Counted from the first letter of the stretch, positions 12,482-23,752 are shown. The stretch is DNA of 64,000 nt from Hyphomonas adhaerens MHS-3 (GCF_000685235.1 NZ_ARYH01000002.1:248001-312000), one strand, 5' to 3'. Notes: a model not told the origin generated them from the letters alone. Translations and numbers: made by a program.

Positions 12482-13942
12482 ATGGACGTCGTCACGCGAT
12501 TTGCCCCCTCTCCTACTGGCATGCTCCATATTGGCGGCGCTCGTACGGCACTTTTCAACTACCTCTTCGCGAAACACAACAACGGGAAGTTTCTTCTCCG
12601 CATCGAGGACACCGATCGCAAACGCTCCACACCGGAAGCGACTGCGGCGATCCTGGAGGGCATGGAGTGGCTCGGGCTAACGCCTGACGCGCCCCCCATG
12701 ATGCAATTTGAACGTGCCGCAAGGCATGCTGAAGTCGCCGAAGAAATGGTCCGGCGCGGAACAGCGTTCCGCTGCTATGCCACTCAGGAAGAACTGCAGG
12801 CTCGGCGTGAACTTGGCGAAGAAAAGCGACAAGCGGCCAAGGCAGACGGTATTTCCGAAGAAGAAAAAGCGTCTCTGCAAGCAGAGGCGCATGCCTTGCT
12901 GGCGCCTTACCGGTCGCCTTGGCGAGACGGCGCACCACCGCCTTCGCCAGATGCGCCTTTTACCGTACGTCTTCGCGCGCCGGATGGCGGTGAACGCGTG
13001 CTCCAAGACGGCGTACAGGGCACGGTTCGTATTCAGGCCAGCGAACTGGACGATCTGATCCTGCTGCGCGCCGACGGAACCCCCACGTACATGCTGGCAG
13101 TGGTGGTGGACGACCATGACATGGGCATCACCCATATCATCCGCGGTGATGACCATTTGCGGAACGCGTTCCGCCAGACGCCGATCTATGAGGCAATGGG
13201 CTGGGACATCCCGCATATGTCGCATGTGCCCATGATCCACGGGCCCGATGGTGCGAAGCTGTCAAAGCGCCACGGAGCGCTGTCCACGCTCGCCTATCGT
13301 GACATGGGCTACCTTCCTGAAGCGATGCGGGCCTACTTGCTGCGAATCGGCTGGAGCCACGGCGATCAGGAAATATTCACCGATGAGGAGGCTGTCGCCG
13401 CCTTTGACATCTCCGGAATCAATCGGGCGCCAGGTCGTCTGGATCTCGACAAACTCGGACAGGTGAACGCACATTTTCTGCGCCTGGCCGACGAAGAGCG
13501 TCTGTTCCAGCTGTTGAAGCCCTACTGGGAGACGGAAGGCTCGATCGGAGAGGCAGAGCCGCGTTTGCGCAAGGCTTTGCCGCATTTGAAGGATCGGGGA
13601 ACGACTTTGCCTGAACTGGCACAGTCTTTTGCATTCCTGCTGGCGAAACGTCCGCTGCAAATGAACAAGAAAGCCCGGAAAGCTGTTTCCGGAGAGGGGC
13701 TTGACCGCTTGCGCAGGTTGCGCGACGTACTGCAGCAGCTGCCAGATTGGACGGCAGAACACATTTCTGTAGCGATATCTACTTATTGCACTGCACAAGG
13801 CCTATCTATGGGGCAGATAGGCCAACCGCTGCGCGCAGCACTCACAGGCGGCCTCCCTGCACCGGATATTGCGCCGGTTCTGGAATGGCTCGGCCGGGAC
13901 GAGGCGCTTGGAAGAATTGAGGATCAACTGGCGCCGGACTGA
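12482..13942 (+). CDS. gltX: Glutamate--tRNA ligase
   Basis: Charges tRNA-Glu in the cytosol, and in bacteria lacking GlnRS also tRNA-Gln. The start is set at [16 protein letters not shown] codons 18 and 57 bp upstream lack supporting homology. The 486-aa class I synthetase has the HIGH-like MLHIGGART and the KMSKS-like KLSKRHGA, followed by the helical anticodon-binding domain. It starts about 20 bp from the divergent comEC start and is followed by gltA. Confidence 0.95.
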   Translation: MDVVTRFAPSPTGMLHIGGARTALFNYLFAKHNNGKFLLRIEDTDRKRSTPEATAAILEGMEWLGLTPDAPPMMQFERAARHAEVAEEMVRRGTAFRCYATQEELQARRELGEEKRQAAKADGISEEEKASLQAEAHALLAPYRSPWRDGAPPPSPDAPFTVRLRAPDGGERVLQDGVQGTVRIQASELDDLILLRADGTPTYMLAVVVDDHDMGITHIIRGDDHLRNAFRQTPIYEAMGWDIPHMSHVPMIHGPDGAKLSKRHGALSTLAYRDMGYLPEAMRAYLLRIGWSHGDQEIFTDEEAVAAFDISGINRAPGRLDLDKLGQVNAHFLRLADEERLFQLLKPYWETEGSIGEAEPRLRKALPHLKDRGTTLPELAQSFAFLLAKRPLQMNKKARKAVSGEGLDRLRRLRDVLQQLPDWTAEHISVAISTYCTAQGLSMGQIGQPLRAALTGGLPAPDIAPVLEWLGRDEALGRIEDQLAPD

Positions 13943-13986
13943 TGTCCGGGCGCCTGAGAAACAAGAAGGGTTTGAAGGTAAGGCTG

Positions 13987-15291
13987 ATGGAAAACAAGAC
14001 GAAACAAAACGGCATTGCAAAACTGGATGTTGCCGGAAATTCCTACGACCTTCCGGTTTTGTCCGGAACACACGGTCCGGACGTGATCGATATCCGCCGC
14101 GTATATGCAGAGACCAACCACTTCACGTTCGACCCGGGCTTCACGTCGACCGCCAGCTGTGAAAGCCAGATTACGTTTATCGATGGGGACGAAGGCGTTC
14201 TCCTTCACCGCGGTTACCCGATCGGGCAACTCGCCGAACAATCCACCTTCCCGGAAGTTTGCCACCTGATCCTGTACGGTGAACTTCCATCGACGTCCGA
14301 ACTTGAAGTGTTCAACGACACCATCAAGCAGCATACCCTGCTGCACACTCAGATGGACCGCTTCTTCGAAGGTTTCCGCCGCGACAGCCACCCGATGGCC
14401 ATGCTGACGGCAACCGTGGGCGGTCTCGCCTCCTTCTATCCTGGCGCCATGGATAGCGAGGACCCTGCTGAGCGCCGTTTGAACTCGATCCGCCTTTTGG
14501 CCAAGATGCCGACCCTTTGTGCCCGCATCCTGAAGTACAATCTGGGCCAGAAATACGTCGATCCCCGGAACGAGTACTCGTACGCTGAGAACTTCCTGAA
14601 CATGTGCTTCTCGGTTTCGGCCGAAGATTACAAAGTGGACCCGGCTATCGCCAAGGCCATGGACCGCTTCTTCATTCTTCACGCCGATCACGAGCAGAAC
14701 GCATCGACATCGACCGTGCGCCTTGCCGGGTCTTCCGGTGCGCACCCGTTCGCCGCTGTCGCTGCAGGCGTTGCATGCCTCTGGGGCCCGAGCCATGGCG
14801 GCGCGAACGAGGCTTGCCTCAACATGCTGCATCAAATTGGCTCGGTAGATCGGATCCCGGAATACATCGAAAAAGCCAAGGACAAGAATGACCCGTTCCG
14901 TCTGATGGGCTTCGGTCACCGCGTTTACAAGAATTACGACCCCCGCGCCAAAGTGATGCGCGAGTCGGCACACGAAGTGCTCGATCTGCTGGGCCTGAAG
15001 GATACGCCAATCCTGAAAGTCGCGATGGAGCTGGAGCGCATCGCGCTTGAAGATGAATACTTCATCGACAAGAAGCTCTATCCAAATGTCGATTTCTATT
15101 CGGGTATCATTCTCGACGCGATTGGCTTCCCGAAGCAGATGTTCACCGTGCTGTTCTCTCTCGCCCGTACCGTCGGCTGGGTCGCACAGCTGAACGAAAT
15201 GATCGACGATCCGACCCAGCGCATCGGCCGCCCGCGCCAGATCTATACCGGCGCAGCGAAACGGGACTATGTTCCGATCGAAAAACGCTGA
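13987..15291 (+). CDS. gltA: Citrate synthase
   Basis: Condenses acetyl-CoA with oxaloacetate at the entry to the TCA cycle. The ATG ([15 protein letters not shown]) is preferred because it follows an AAGGTAAGG ribosome site and gives the normal 434 aa. Type II hexameric features are visible: the first catalytic His in [19 protein letters not shown], the second in [14 protein letters not shown] and an Asp in [14 protein letters not shown]. It lies directly downstream of gltX, as in other alphaproteobacteria, and ends at a strong terminator. Confidence 0.97.
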   Translation: MENKTKQNGIAKLDVAGNSYDLPVLSGTHGPDVIDIRRVYAETNHFTFDPGFTSTASCESQITFIDGDEGVLLHRGYPIGQLAEQSTFPEVCHLILYGELPSTSELEVFNDTIKQHTLLHTQMDRFFEGFRRDSHPMAMLTATVGGLASFYPGAMDSEDPAERRLNSIRLLAKMPTLCARILKYNLGQKYVDPRNEYSYAENFLNMCFSVSAEDYKVDPAIAKAMDRFFILHADHEQNASTSTVRLAGSSGAHPFAAVAAGVACLWGPSHGGANEACLNMLHQIGSVDRIPEYIEKAKDKNDPFRLMGFGHRVYKNYDPRAKVMRESAHEVLDLLGLKDTPILKVAMELERIALEDEYFIDKKLYPNVDFYSGIILDAIGFPKQMFTVLFSLARTVGWVAQLNEMIDDPTQRIGRPRQIYTGAAKRDYVPIEKR

Positions 15292-15315
15292 GGCGCTCTG
15301 ACATGACACTGAAAA

Positions 15316-15348
15316 CGCCACCTGCCGCGAACAGGTGGCGTTTTCTTT
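15316..15348 (+). terminator. Rho-independent terminator of gltA
   Basis: A perfect 9-bp stem CGCCACCTG/CAGGTGGCG with a 7-nt loop, preceded by AAAA and followed by TTTTCTTTT, 25 bp after the gltA stop. Confidence 0.92.
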
Positions 15349-15411
15349 TCTGCGTGTTGAGAAGAATTTCCCCGTTTCCTTCGGCCCCGACTCCTTGCTA
15401 AAGGCTGCCCC

Positions 15412-16080
15412 ATGAAAACCGCTGTCATCGTCTTCCCTGGCTCGAACTGTGATCGTGATGCCCACGATGCGCTCCTCAAGGTGACCGGCAAGGCCCCGGC
15501 CATGGTCTGGCACAAGGACGGAACGATCCCTGAAGGCACTGATTTCGTCATGGTGCCGGGAGGTTTCTCCTACGGGGATTACCTGCGCTGCGGGGCCATG
15601 GCAGGCAATTCACCCATCATCTCGCAGCTGAAAGCCCACGCCGCCCGCGGCGGCTATGTATTGGGCGTCTGCAATGGCTTCCAGATTCTTTGCGAGACCG
15701 GGCTTCTTCCTGGGGCGCTCATGCGAAACGCGTCGTTGCATTTCGTATGCAAACCCCAGTCGCTCACTGTCGAAACGTCGAACACAGCCTTCACAAGTGC
15801 TTACAAAGGGCGCGGCGAAGTGGTCATCCCGATCGCCCACCATGATGGCAACTATTTCGCAGATGATGCCACGCTGGACCGGATTGAGGGCGAAGGCCAC
15901 GTCGCATTCCGCTATGCATCCGGCAGCAACCCAAATGGGTCTGCCCGTGATATCGCCGGCATCCTGAGTGAAAATGGACGCGTGCTGGGTCTTATGCCGC
16001 ATCCCGAGCGAGCAATTGGCGGACATGAAGGCGGTGACGACGGCATCGGCCTTTTCGAAAGCCTGCTGAGTGCGGCTTGA
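15412..16080 (+). CDS. purQ: Phosphoribosylformylglycinamidine synthase, glutaminase subunit
   Basis: Hydrolyses glutamine to feed ammonia to PurL in purine synthesis. The 222-aa class I amidotransferase has [11 protein letters not shown] at the N-terminus, the nucleophile in [13 protein letters not shown] and the His/Glu in [11 protein letters not shown]. It works with PurS and PurL; purL lies 4 kb downstream and no purS is seen in the window. The separation from purL by an adenine deaminase gene and a TonB receptor is unusual. Confidence 0.96.
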   Translation: MKTAVIVFPGSNCDRDAHDALLKVTGKAPAMVWHKDGTIPEGTDFVMVPGGFSYGDYLRCGAMAGNSPIISQLKAHAARGGYVLGVCNGFQILCETGLLPGALMRNASLHFVCKPQSLTVETSNTAFTSAYKGRGEVVIPIAHHDGNYFADDATLDRIEGEGHVAFRYASGSNPNGSARDIAGILSENGRVLGLMPHPERAIGGHEGGDDGIGLFESLLSAA

Positions 16081-16207
16081 ACCGGTTGGCATTCAACGGC
16101 TCAAGCGGCTCCTTTACAAATTCCTCTCGACGCTCTCGCATCTGCCCATGATGGTTGAGGCGCTCGTGTAATTCCCCCTATCATCTTCCCTGCTCCGGAG
16201 GACTCGC

Positions 16208-17218
16208 ATGGCTACGAACCACGCCGAATTAATCGCGCGCCTGCCCAAGGCAGAATTGCACTTGCATATTGAGGGCAGCTTTGAGCCCGAGATGATGATG
16301 GAGCTTGCAGAGCGAAACCGGATCGAGATCCCCTTCAAGACGCTTGAAGAGGCGAAGGCGGCATATGATTTCGCGAACCTGCAGGAGTTTCTGGACCTGT
16401 ACTACCAGGGCATGAACGTGCTTCGCACGGAGCAGGATTTTCACGATCTGACATGGGCGTACCTGCTTCGCGCCAAGGCAGATAATGTGCGCCATGTCGA
16501 AATGTTCTACGACCCGCAAGCCCATACTGAACGTGGCGTGGCGTTTGGCACTGTGACGGAGGGCATCCTGTCGGCGCTGGAGCGAGGACAACAGGAACTC
16601 GGCATCACGTCGGAGCTGATCATGAGCTTCCTGAGACATCTGTCCGAAGACGACGGCTTCGCCTTGCTCGACGAATCCAAACCCTGGCATGACAAATTTG
16701 TCGGCGTGGGCCTCGATAGTTCGGAAGTTGGGCACCCGCCTCTCAAATTTGAACGCTTGTTCGCGAAATGCCGCGAACTGGGATTCAAATTGTGTCTTCA
16801 CGCCGGTGAAGAAGGGCCCCCAGCCTATGTCCGGGAAGCGTTGCTGGACATAGGTGCAGACCGAATCGACCACGGCAATCGCGCGATGGAGGATTCCGCT
16901 TTGATCGAAATCCTGCGCGATTCCCAAACCCCCTTGACCAATTGCCCACTCTCAAACCTCGCCCTGTGCGTGATAGATGACCTCAGAGACAGCCCCCTGA
17001 AGGCGCAGCTTGAAGCGGGGCTGCTGGTTACGGTGAACTCCGATGACCCAGCTTATTTCGGCGGTTATATCGGAAAGAACTATGAGGCGATCCAGAAGGC
17101 GCTGGACCTGACGGACGAGCAATTGGTCCAGTTGGCCCGGAACAGCTTCACGGCGTCATTCTTGCCTGACGATGAAAAGGCACGCCTCATCCGGGAAGTT
17201 GATAGCGTCAGATATTGA
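16208..17218 (+). CDS. Adenine deaminase of the adenosine-deaminase superfamily
   Basis: Most likely deaminates adenine to hypoxanthine for purine salvage. The 336-aa TIM barrel binds zinc through HLHIEGSFEPE (HxH), the His in LCLHAGEEGPP and the Asp pair in VNSDDPAYFGGYIG. HIEGSFEP, DPQAHTERGV and NSDDPAYFGGYI follow the adenine-deaminase (Aah1-like) subgroup rather than true adenosine deaminase, which has HLDG. A CCGGAGGACTCGC ribosome site precedes the ATG. Substrate assignment is by motif only. Confidence 0.85.
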   Translation: MATNHAELIARLPKAELHLHIEGSFEPEMMMELAERNRIEIPFKTLEEAKAAYDFANLQEFLDLYYQGMNVLRTEQDFHDLTWAYLLRAKADNVRHVEMFYDPQAHTERGVAFGTVTEGILSALERGQQELGITSELIMSFLRHLSEDDGFALLDESKPWHDKFVGVGLDSSEVGHPPLKFERLFAKCRELGFKLCLHAGEEGPPAYVREALLDIGADRIDHGNRAMEDSALIEILRDSQTPLTNCPLSNLALCVIDDLRDSPLKAQLEAGLLVTVNSDDPAYFGGYIGKNYEAIQKALDLTDEQLVQLARNSFTASFLPDDEKARLIREVDSVRY

Positions 17219-17312
17219 AGGACAAAAAGCCCTTCTAGAGCAGCAGATTTTCCAAATCTGTCCGGCACCCCAAGATAGTTTTTGCAGCTGCTAAGCTCCT
17301 AAATAGGTCATT

Positions 17313-17340
17313 AAAAGTGTGATGGATCCGTCACACTTTT
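17313..17340. terminator. Hairpin terminator between adenine deaminase and TonB receptor
   Basis: A perfect 10-bp inverted repeat AAAAGTGTGA/TCACACTTTT with an 8-nt loop. A/T tracts on both sides suit a bidirectional terminator. It lies 95 bp after the adenine deaminase stop and 110 bp before the TonB receptor start. It could also act in the receptor leader. Confidence 0.65.
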
Positions 17341-17449
17341 TCACTATTGGCCGCCATAGGGGCATTATTTTCCCTATTTACTCTGTTTTTGCGTGTCTGT
17401 CGGCATTAACTGGCCGCGTGAGGTTAAATATCAGACAGGAGCCATAAAT

Positions 17450-19870
17450 ATGACCAATATGAAGTCATTGCTTGTCACGGCATCTACGCTTGCCGTCGCA
17501 GCTACTTTTTTGCCGGCGTCCGCTCAGGAGAGCGATGAAGCTGGTTCCAATGAACTTCGTCAGGGACAGGTCGTTGTAACCGGTACCCGGACCGCCAACC
17601 GGACTGCTCTGGAAACAGCCGTCCCGGTCGACGTATTCCCCGTTGATGAGCTGACAGAAACCGGCCGTGTGGAACTCAACCAGATCCTCAGCACGACTGT
17701 TCCGAGCTTCAACTTCAACCAGACCGCCATCAATGACGGTACGGACATCATCCGCCCGGCCACCCTGCGCGGCCTGTCTCCTGACCAGACGCTGGTTCTG
17801 GTGAACGGCAAGCGCCGCCACTCCTCCTCTCTGGTCAACATCAACGGCTCGGTTGGACGCGGTTCTGCAGCTGTTGACCTTAACTCCATCCCGACCGCCG
17901 CTATTGGCAGCGTTCAGGTTCTGCGTGACGGCGCTTCGGCTCAGTATGGTTCTGACGCTATTGCCGGCGTGATCAACGTCATCCTGCGTGAAGACGATCA
18001 TGGCGGTGGCCTGAATGTCCGCTACGGCGCTAACGTCTCTGATCCGGAAGGCCTGAACCGCAGCGAGATCGACGGTCAAACGACCACGATCGGCGGCTGG
18101 ACCGGCTTTGGCCTCGGCGACAATGGCTTCCTGACGGTGTCGGGCGAGTATTCCCTTCGCCAGGCATCGAACCGTGCCGGTCTCGACCCGCGCCAGCAAT
18201 TCCCGGACGACCCAGCCTATGCCGAAGTCGAACGTAATTTCCCTCGCCTGAACCACCGCTACGGCAACGGCCGCGCAGAGAACGTCAGTTTCTTTGTTAA
18301 CTCCGGCTACACGCTGGACAATGGCGTCGAGCTTTATGCGTTTGGTGGCGTGCAGGATCGCGAAGGCGAAAGCCCCGGCTTCTACCGCCGTGCACAGGAT
18401 TCCCGTAACGTCCCGGAAATCTATCCGGCCGGATTCCTGCCTGTCATCGGTGGTGATGTGACCGACTACTCGCTCGGCGGCGGTTTCCGCGGCGTAGCGG
18501 GCGGTTGGGACTATGATGTCAGCGCTGTTTATGGATCGAACGAGCTTGATTACTCGGTCAACAACTCGCTGAACGCATCGATCGGGCCGACCAGCCAGAC
18601 GTCCTTCAATGCTGGCGCCCTGGCGTTCGACCAGGTGACCGTGAACGCTGACTTCGTGAAGACGTTCGACAATCTCCTGCCGGGTGAAACTTCGTTGGCA
18701 TTCGGGGCGGAATACCGCGACGAGACCTTCGAAATCACGGCTGGTGAACCAGCTTCCTATATTCAGGGTCCACTCCCTGCCGCAGCAGGCAGTCAGGTGT
18801 TCCCGGGCTTTACCCCAGAGTCCGCAGTGGATGAAGGACGTGACGCCGCCAGCATCTACGGCGAAGTCGAATGGGTGCCAAACGACCAGACGCTCATTTC
18901 GGCCGCGGTGCGCTACGAAGACTATTCCGACTTTGGTGATGCTGTGACTGGCAAGATTGCCGGCCGCTATGACTTCACCGATCAGGTTGCCGTCCGCGGT
19001 GCCATCTCGACGGGCTTCCGTGCACCGAGCCTGCAGCAACAATACTTTACGGCTGTATCGACCAACTTCATTGATGGTGTGCCGTTTGAAATCGGTACAT
19101 TCCCGGCAACATCTCCTGCGGCAGTCGCACTTGGTGGCGGCCAACTGGATGCCGAAGAATCGACCAGCTACTCGCTCGGCTTCGTTCTGACGCCAACCAA
19201 CGACTGGTTTGTCACCATCGACGCCTATCAGATCAATATCGATGACCGAATCTTCCTGACCGAAAACCTCGGCGGGCCTGAAGTTGAGGCAGTTCTCGCA
19301 GCCGCTGGCGTCACCGGTGTGCAGCGGGTTCGCTTCTTCCAGAACGGCATCGAGACCGAATCCAAGGGCGTCGATATCGTAACGAAGTACGCGTTCGACT
19401 TCGGCAATTTGGGTACGCTCGACGCTTCCGCTGCGTTCAACTACTCGAAAACGGAAGTCACGCATGTGCCGGACAACACGGTTATCCCCAGCCTGCCACT
19501 GTTCAGCCGTGACAACACACTCACGCTGGAAGAAAGTGCGCCTGAGACGAAATTCATCCTCGCAGGCAACTACACCTACCAGCAGGCTGACTTCGTCCTT
19601 CGTGCAACTCGCTTTGGCGATGTCATCGATCCGTCGAACGTCGCGGCAAATGACTTCACGCTGGATGCCAAATGGATCCTGGATGCGTCTGTGAACTTCA
19701 ATGTCACCGACAAGTTCAGCGTTGGAGTCGGTGCAGACAACCTGCTCGACGAATATCCGACGATGACGCCGGATGACCAGAGCTTCAACGGCATCTTCCC
19801 GTATTCGAGCCGCAGCCCATTTGGCTTCTCGGGTCGCTTCGTTTACGCGCGCGCCAGCTACAACTGGTAA
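17450..19870 (+). CDS. TonB-dependent outer-membrane receptor
   Basis: An active-transport beta-barrel energised by TonB-ExbBD; the ligand is unknown. The start is the ATG after a CAGGAGCC ribosome site, giving 806 aa with a signal peptide cut near PASAQE (about residue 26). A TonB-box-like VVVTGTR comes next, then the plug (LRGLSPDQTLVLVNGKRRHSSS, VQVLRDGASAQYGSDAIAGVINV), then the barrel, ending FVYARASYNW with a terminal aromatic residue. It sits between purine genes and beside an adenine deaminase, so a purine or nucleoside ligand is possible but unproven. Confidence 0.93.
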   Translation: MTNMKSLLVTASTLAVAATFLPASAQESDEAGSNELRQGQVVVTGTRTANRTALETAVPVDVFPVDELTETGRVELNQILSTTVPSFNFNQTAINDGTDIIRPATLRGLSPDQTLVLVNGKRRHSSSLVNINGSVGRGSAAVDLNSIPTAAIGSVQVLRDGASAQYGSDAIAGVINVILREDDHGGGLNVRYGANVSDPEGLNRSEIDGQTTTIGGWTGFGLGDNGFLTVSGEYSLRQASNRAGLDPRQQFPDDPAYAEVERNFPRLNHRYGNGRAENVSFFVNSGYTLDNGVELYAFGGVQDREGESPGFYRRAQDSRNVPEIYPAGFLPVIGGDVTDYSLGGGFRGVAGGWDYDVSAVYGSNELDYSVNNSLNASIGPTSQTSFNAGALAFDQVTVNADFVKTFDNLLPGETSLAFGAEYRDETFEITAGEPASYIQGPLPAAAGSQVFPGFTPESAVDEGRDAASIYGEVEWVPNDQTLISAAVRYEDYSDFGDAVTGKIAGRYDFTDQVAVRGAISTGFRAPSLQQQYFTAVSTNFIDGVPFEIGTFPATSPAAVALGGGQLDAEESTSYSLGFVLTPTNDWFVTIDAYQINIDDRIFLTENLGGPEVEAVLAAAGVTGVQRVRFFQNGIETESKGVDIVTKYAFDFGNLGTLDASAAFNYSKTEVTHVPDNTVIPSLPLFSRDNTLTLEESAPETKFILAGNYTYQQADFVLRATRFGDVIDPSNVAANDFTLDAKWILDASVNFNVTDKFSVGVGADNLLDEYPTMTPDDQSFNGIFPYSSRSPFGFSGRFVYARASYNW

Positions 19871-19879
19871 CTGCCGGAG

Positions 19880-19947
19880 CCCGTCTTCCAGACGGGATGA
19901 GGTAAAAACAGGACGGGCCCGCCTTGGGAAAGGCGGGCCCGTTTTCT
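19880..19947 (+). terminator. Tandem hairpins and terminator after the TonB receptor
   Basis: First a 7-bp stem CCCGTCT/AGACGGG at 19880-19896. Then a perfect 13-bp stem ACGGGCCCGCCTT/AAGGCGGGCCCGT at 19913-19942 with a 4-nt loop, running into TTTTCTT. The second is a very strong intrinsic terminator. Confidence 0.92.
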
Positions 19948-20031
19948 TGATAGCACCTTATCTCGGGGATGCAGGTGCTTAGATGGCAATAGACGCTGGC
20001 GACTCGTGGAATTTGCCGCTAAAGCCCGGCC

Positions 20032-22308
20032 ATGACTGACACTACTGCGATCCTCGACCACCTCACCGCCGAGCAGCATGAAACTGCCGGTCTCGAACAT
20101 GGCATCAAGGCAGACGAGTGGGACCGGCTCATTACGCGCCTCGGCCGCAAGCCCAATCTCGTCGAACTGGGCATCTACTCGGTGATGTGGTCGGAGCACT
20201 GCTCCTACAAATCCTCACGCCGTCACCTGTCCAAATTCCCGACGAAGAATGCCCGCGTCATCCAGGGCCCCGGCGAGAATGCAGGCGTGATCGATATTGG
20301 CGATGGGCAGGCCGCCATTTTCAAAATGGAAAGCCACAACCACCCGTCCTACATCGAACCTTATCAGGGCGCGGCGACAGGTGTCGGCGGGATTCTGCGC
20401 GACGTATTCACGATGGGCGCTCGACCGATAGCGCTGGTCAACGCCCTGCGCTTCGGCTCGCCGGATCACCCCAAAACTCGCAGCCTTGTGGCAGGTGTTG
20501 TCGCGGGCATCGGCGGATACGGCAACTGTGTTGGCGTCCCGACTGTGGCTGGCGAAACGCAATTCGATCCGGGCTATAATGGCAACATCCTTGTCAATGC
20601 GATGGCGGTCGGCCTGGCCGATCAGGACAAGATTTTCTATGCGCGTGGCGCAACGCCCGGAAATCCAATCTTCTATGTCGGCTCCAAAACTGGACGCGAC
20701 GGCATCCATGGCGCCACAATGGCATCAGCGGAGTTCTCTGAAGGTGATGAAGAGAAGCGCCCCACCGTTCAGGTCGGCGACCCGTTCACGGAAAAGCTGT
20801 TGATCGAAGCCTGTCTGGAGTTGATGGCGACCGATGCCATCCAGGCGATCCAGGACATGGGCGCTGCGGGTCTCACCTCCTCCTCCGTCGAGATGGCTGC
20901 CAGCGGCGGCGAGAATGGCGAAGGCATTGGCGTCGTGATGGACCTCGACAAAGTGCCTCAACGCGAAGAGGGCATGACGGCTTACGAAATCATGCTGTCG
21001 GAAAGCCAGGAGCGCATGCTCATGGTGCTCTATCCCGACAAGATCGATGTCGCCAAAGAGATCTTCAACAAATACGACCTCGATGCCGAAGTCATTGGCG
21101 AAACCACAGACAACGGCCATCTCGTACTGAAGCAGTTCGGTCAGGTCGTGTGCGACATCCCGGTTGCGCCGCTCGCCGACGATGCGCCGAACTATGACCG
21201 CCCCTGGAACGAACCGCCAAAACGCGCGCCGCTGGATATCTCGAAATATCCAGAGCCATCCGATTATGGTGACGTCTTGCTCAAGCTGATGTCCTGCCCG
21301 GACATGGCCTCCAAGCGTTGGGTCTGGGAACAGTATGACCGCCACGTGATGGGCGATACGGTCGACTCCTCTCAGTCGGGTGGAGATGCAGCCATCGTGC
21401 GGGTGCACGGTACGAACAAAGCGCTCGCCATCTGTTCCGACTGCAACCCGCACTATGTCGCGGCAGATCCCTACGAAGGCGGCAAGGCCGTTGTCGCCGA
21501 AGCGTATCGCAACCTCTGCGCTGTCGGCGCGTCTCCGATCGCGATCACGGATAATCTCAACTTCGGCAATCCGGAAAAGCCGAATACGATGGGCTATATT
21601 GTCAAGGCAATCGAGGGCATGGCCGAAGCCTGCCGCGAACTCGATTTCCCTGTCGTTTCCGGCAATGTCTCTCTCTACAACGAGACAGATGGCGTCGCCA
21701 TTCCGCCCACTCCCGTTGTCGGTGGTGTGGGATTGATCGACGAACTCTCGGAAACTGCGACGCTTAAAGGCGCCCAACCGGGTGATATGCTGTATGTCAT
21801 CGGGAACACAGAGGGCGTCCTCGGTGCATCACTCTATGCACGGGTTATCCTGGGGCTGCGTGGCGAAGACATGGGGGCGCCGCCTCCTGTTAATCTCGCA
21901 GAAGAAGTGCGTATCGGTGAGTTTGTTCGCAGCCTGATCAAGCGCGGTCTCGTGCACGCCGTTCACGATGTCAGCGACGGCGGCATCGCCTGCGCCGCAA
22001 CGGAAATGGCCCTTGCGTCCGGATGTGGTGTTTCACTGGTCCCGGATCGTGAGCCAGATGTGAAACGTGCTGAGCCCGGCCTGTTCGGCGAAGACCAGGG
22101 ACGCTACCTCATAGCGGCGACAGAAGACCAATGCCGTGAGTGGAAGTCCCATGGTTTCCTTCCTGCAGTGCTTGGAAAATTCGGTGGCGACAGCGTCATA
22201 TTGCGCACGGGTTTGGGGCAGGACGGCGTTGAATTCGCAGTACCTCTCAAAACGCTACGCGATGCGCATGAAGGCTGGTTGCCCGGCTACATGAATTCTG
22301 TAGGCTGA
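20032..22308 (+). CDS. purL: Phosphoribosylformylglycinamidine synthase, large subunit
   Basis: Makes FGAM from FGAR with ATP and ammonia from PurQ. The 758-aa small-type PurL matches the PurS/PurQ/PurL system. Signatures include [54 protein letters not shown] and [17 protein letters not shown]. It is convergent with the M28 peptidase, only 2 bp separating the stops. Confidence 0.97.
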   Translation: MTDTTAILDHLTAEQHETAGLEHGIKADEWDRLITRLGRKPNLVELGIYSVMWSEHCSYKSSRRHLSKFPTKNARVIQGPGENAGVIDIGDGQAAIFKMESHNHPSYIEPYQGAATGVGGILRDVFTMGARPIALVNALRFGSPDHPKTRSLVAGVVAGIGGYGNCVGVPTVAGETQFDPGYNGNILVNAMAVGLADQDKIFYARGATPGNPIFYVGSKTGRDGIHGATMASAEFSEGDEEKRPTVQVGDPFTEKLLIEACLELMATDAIQAIQDMGAAGLTSSSVEMAASGGENGEGIGVVMDLDKVPQREEGMTAYEIMLSESQERMLMVLYPDKIDVAKEIFNKYDLDAEVIGETTDNGHLVLKQFGQVVCDIPVAPLADDAPNYDRPWNEPPKRAPLDISKYPEPSDYGDVLLKLMSCPDMASKRWVWEQYDRHVMGDTVDSSQSGGDAAIVRVHGTNKALAICSDCNPHYVAADPYEGGKAVVAEAYRNLCAVGASPIAITDNLNFGNPEKPNTMGYIVKAIEGMAEACRELDFPVVSGNVSLYNETDGVAIPPTPVVGGVGLIDELSETATLKGAQPGDMLYVIGNTEGVLGASLYARVILGLRGEDMGAPPPVNLAEEVRIGEFVRSLIKRGLVHAVHDVSDGGIACAATEMALASGCGVSLVPDREPDVKRAEPGLFGEDQGRYLIAATEDQCREWKSHGFLPAVLGKFGGDSVILRTGLGQDGVEFAVPLKTLRDAHEGWLPGYMNSVG

Positions 22309-22310
22309 TT

Positions 22311-23327
22311 TTATTCGTTCGCCCCGGGCGGCGGCGACGAATCCAGATTGAGTGCGTCAAGCTGCTGGTCCGCAGCAATCGCGGCCATCACCAGCGTGTC
22401 CGCTGAGTGAACAAAAAACTCAACCGGTATTTTGTCATAGTCGTCAGTCGGCTTGTGATAGTCCGGGTAATCTTCAACACCGAAATAGAGAAATGGAATA
22501 CTGGCTTCGAAGAAGGCTGCCTGATCCGACAACATGGTCCAATCGTCATCCCCCTGCTCTGGCCGGTCATGCCCCATGAGCAGGTTTACCGGCGCCTTGG
22601 CGGAAAGTTCTTCAACGAACGGAACAAGACCCGGATAGTGATAGGTGCCGGAGACATAAAGTTCGTTCACATCCGACCGGCTGACCATGTCAAAGTTGAG
22701 GGCCAGGGCGACCCGCTCCATATCGACTTCGCCAGATCGAACCAGGTTGCGGGCACCCAGCGCGCCCTCTTCTTCGCCATCAAACAGCGCGAACAGGATG
22801 TCGTGCTCCGGTTGGTGGTGTGTGAACCAGGTCGCGACAGCGATCAGCGCGGCTGACCCGGACGCATTGTCATCCGCGCCGTTATAGATTTCGCCGTCGA
22901 TAATGCCGAGATGATCGAAATGAGCCGTAATCGCCAGCATCTTTCCTTCGCCGGGTGTCTTCCCCTCAATCACGCCGATCAGGTTTGTCCCCTGAACCGG
23001 CTTGGCATCTTCATCGCCGGCCTCCGGCAGAACGGTGAACGGGTGCTCGTAGGAGTCCCCGATCTTTTTCAGGCGCAGTGTTTCAAACCGTTTTCTCAGG
23101 AACCCCCGCGCGGCTTCGTTGCCCGGGGTACCAATGGCCCGCCCCTGCAGCGCGTCATTTGAAAGGACTTCGGTCAGATGCAGCAACTCTCCTGGCTCGA
23201 CATACTCGCCCTGTGGAAGCGGAATACTCTCTTCGACAGGTGCCTGAGGCGTGTTGAGATACCAGAACAGGCCCAGCACCAGAAATGCCATCAGGCCCGC
23301 TGCGACTGTCCAGATTTGCTTTTTCAT
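22311..23327 (-). CDS. M28-family zinc aminopeptidase, membrane anchored
   Basis: Probably removes N-terminal residues from peptides in the periplasm. The 338-aa protein begins with an uncleaved-looking helix (WTVAAGLMAFLVLGLFWYL). It then shows all the M28 co-catalytic zinc ligands: His and Asp in ITAHFDHLG and NGADDNASG, the catalytic Glu pair in DGEEEGALGARN, Asp in LNFDMVSRSD and the final His in DYHKPTDDY. It interrupts the frequent purL-bolA neighbourhood. Confidence 0.88.
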   Translation of the reverse strand: MKKQIWTVAAGLMAFLVLGLFWYLNTPQAPVEESIPLPQGEYVEPGELLHLTEVLSNDALQGRAIGTPGNEAARGFLRKRFETLRLKKIGDSYEHPFTVLPEAGDEDAKPVQGTNLIGVIEGKTPGEGKMLAITAHFDHLGIIDGEIYNGADDNASGSAALIAVATWFTHHQPEHDILFALFDGEEEGALGARNLVRSGEVDMERVALALNFDMVSRSDVNELYVSGTYHYPGLVPFVEELSAKAPVNLLMGHDRPEQGDDDWTMLSDQAAFFEASIPFLYFGVEDYPDYHKPTDDYDKIPVEFFVHSADTLVMAAIAADQQLDALNLDSSPPPGANE

Positions 23328-23452
23328 GAGGGGCCCTTTTGTCGCCGGGCCGGACGGTAAGAGCAGGCTGGTGGTCGCGCAAGGCTTCCAGTGCCGCGCT
23401 TGACGGACCTGCCTCGGCGGCCCAATTGAGCCCGGTTATTGAGGAGAATCCC

Positions 23453-23683
23453 ATGGGCATGTCGCGCGAAATTCTGATGGAGCACCTGACCGAAGCCTTC
23501 CCTGAAGCGGAGATCGTTCTGACCGACCTCGCCGGCGACAATGACCATTGGCAGGCTGAAATCGTGAGCCCGCAATTTTCCGGCCTGCCGCGCGTGAAAC
23601 AGCACCAGCTGGTCTACGCCGCCCTCAAAGGAAAGATGGGCGGAGAACTGCACGCACTGGCCCTCAAAACGCGAGCGCCCTGA
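23453..23683 (+). CDS. BolA-family protein
   Basis: A small partner of the CGFS monothiol glutaredoxin in Fe-S/iron handling. The start is the ATG 6 bp after GAGGAG, giving 76 aa. The fold signature VKQHQLVYAALKGKMGGELHALALKT carries the conserved His region of the IbaG/BolA group. Its likely partner, the Grx4-type glutaredoxin, lies 2 kb downstream beyond an M2 peptidase gene. It is divergent from the M28 peptidase. Confidence 0.92.
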   Translation: MGMSREILMEHLTEAFPEAEIVLTDLAGDNDHWQAEIVSPQFSGLPRVKQHQLVYAALKGKMGGELHALALKTRAP

Positions 23684-23752
23684 GGCACAGCCACCCGATT
23701 GACCTTAACGGGAGTTCACGGTCTTCTTCGCGCAATCTGGAGGAGATCATCC

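Noticed and set aside
13924-15513. 529-codon open frame on the minus strand
   Set aside because: It lies antisense to all of gltA and its terminator; the composition (many Arg/His/Val with no motif) is the mirror of the strong GC3 bias of gltA.
17465-19465. 666-codon open frame on the minus strand
   Set aside because: Antisense to the TonB receptor, which has a signal peptide, plug and barrel motifs; the reverse frame shows no domain.
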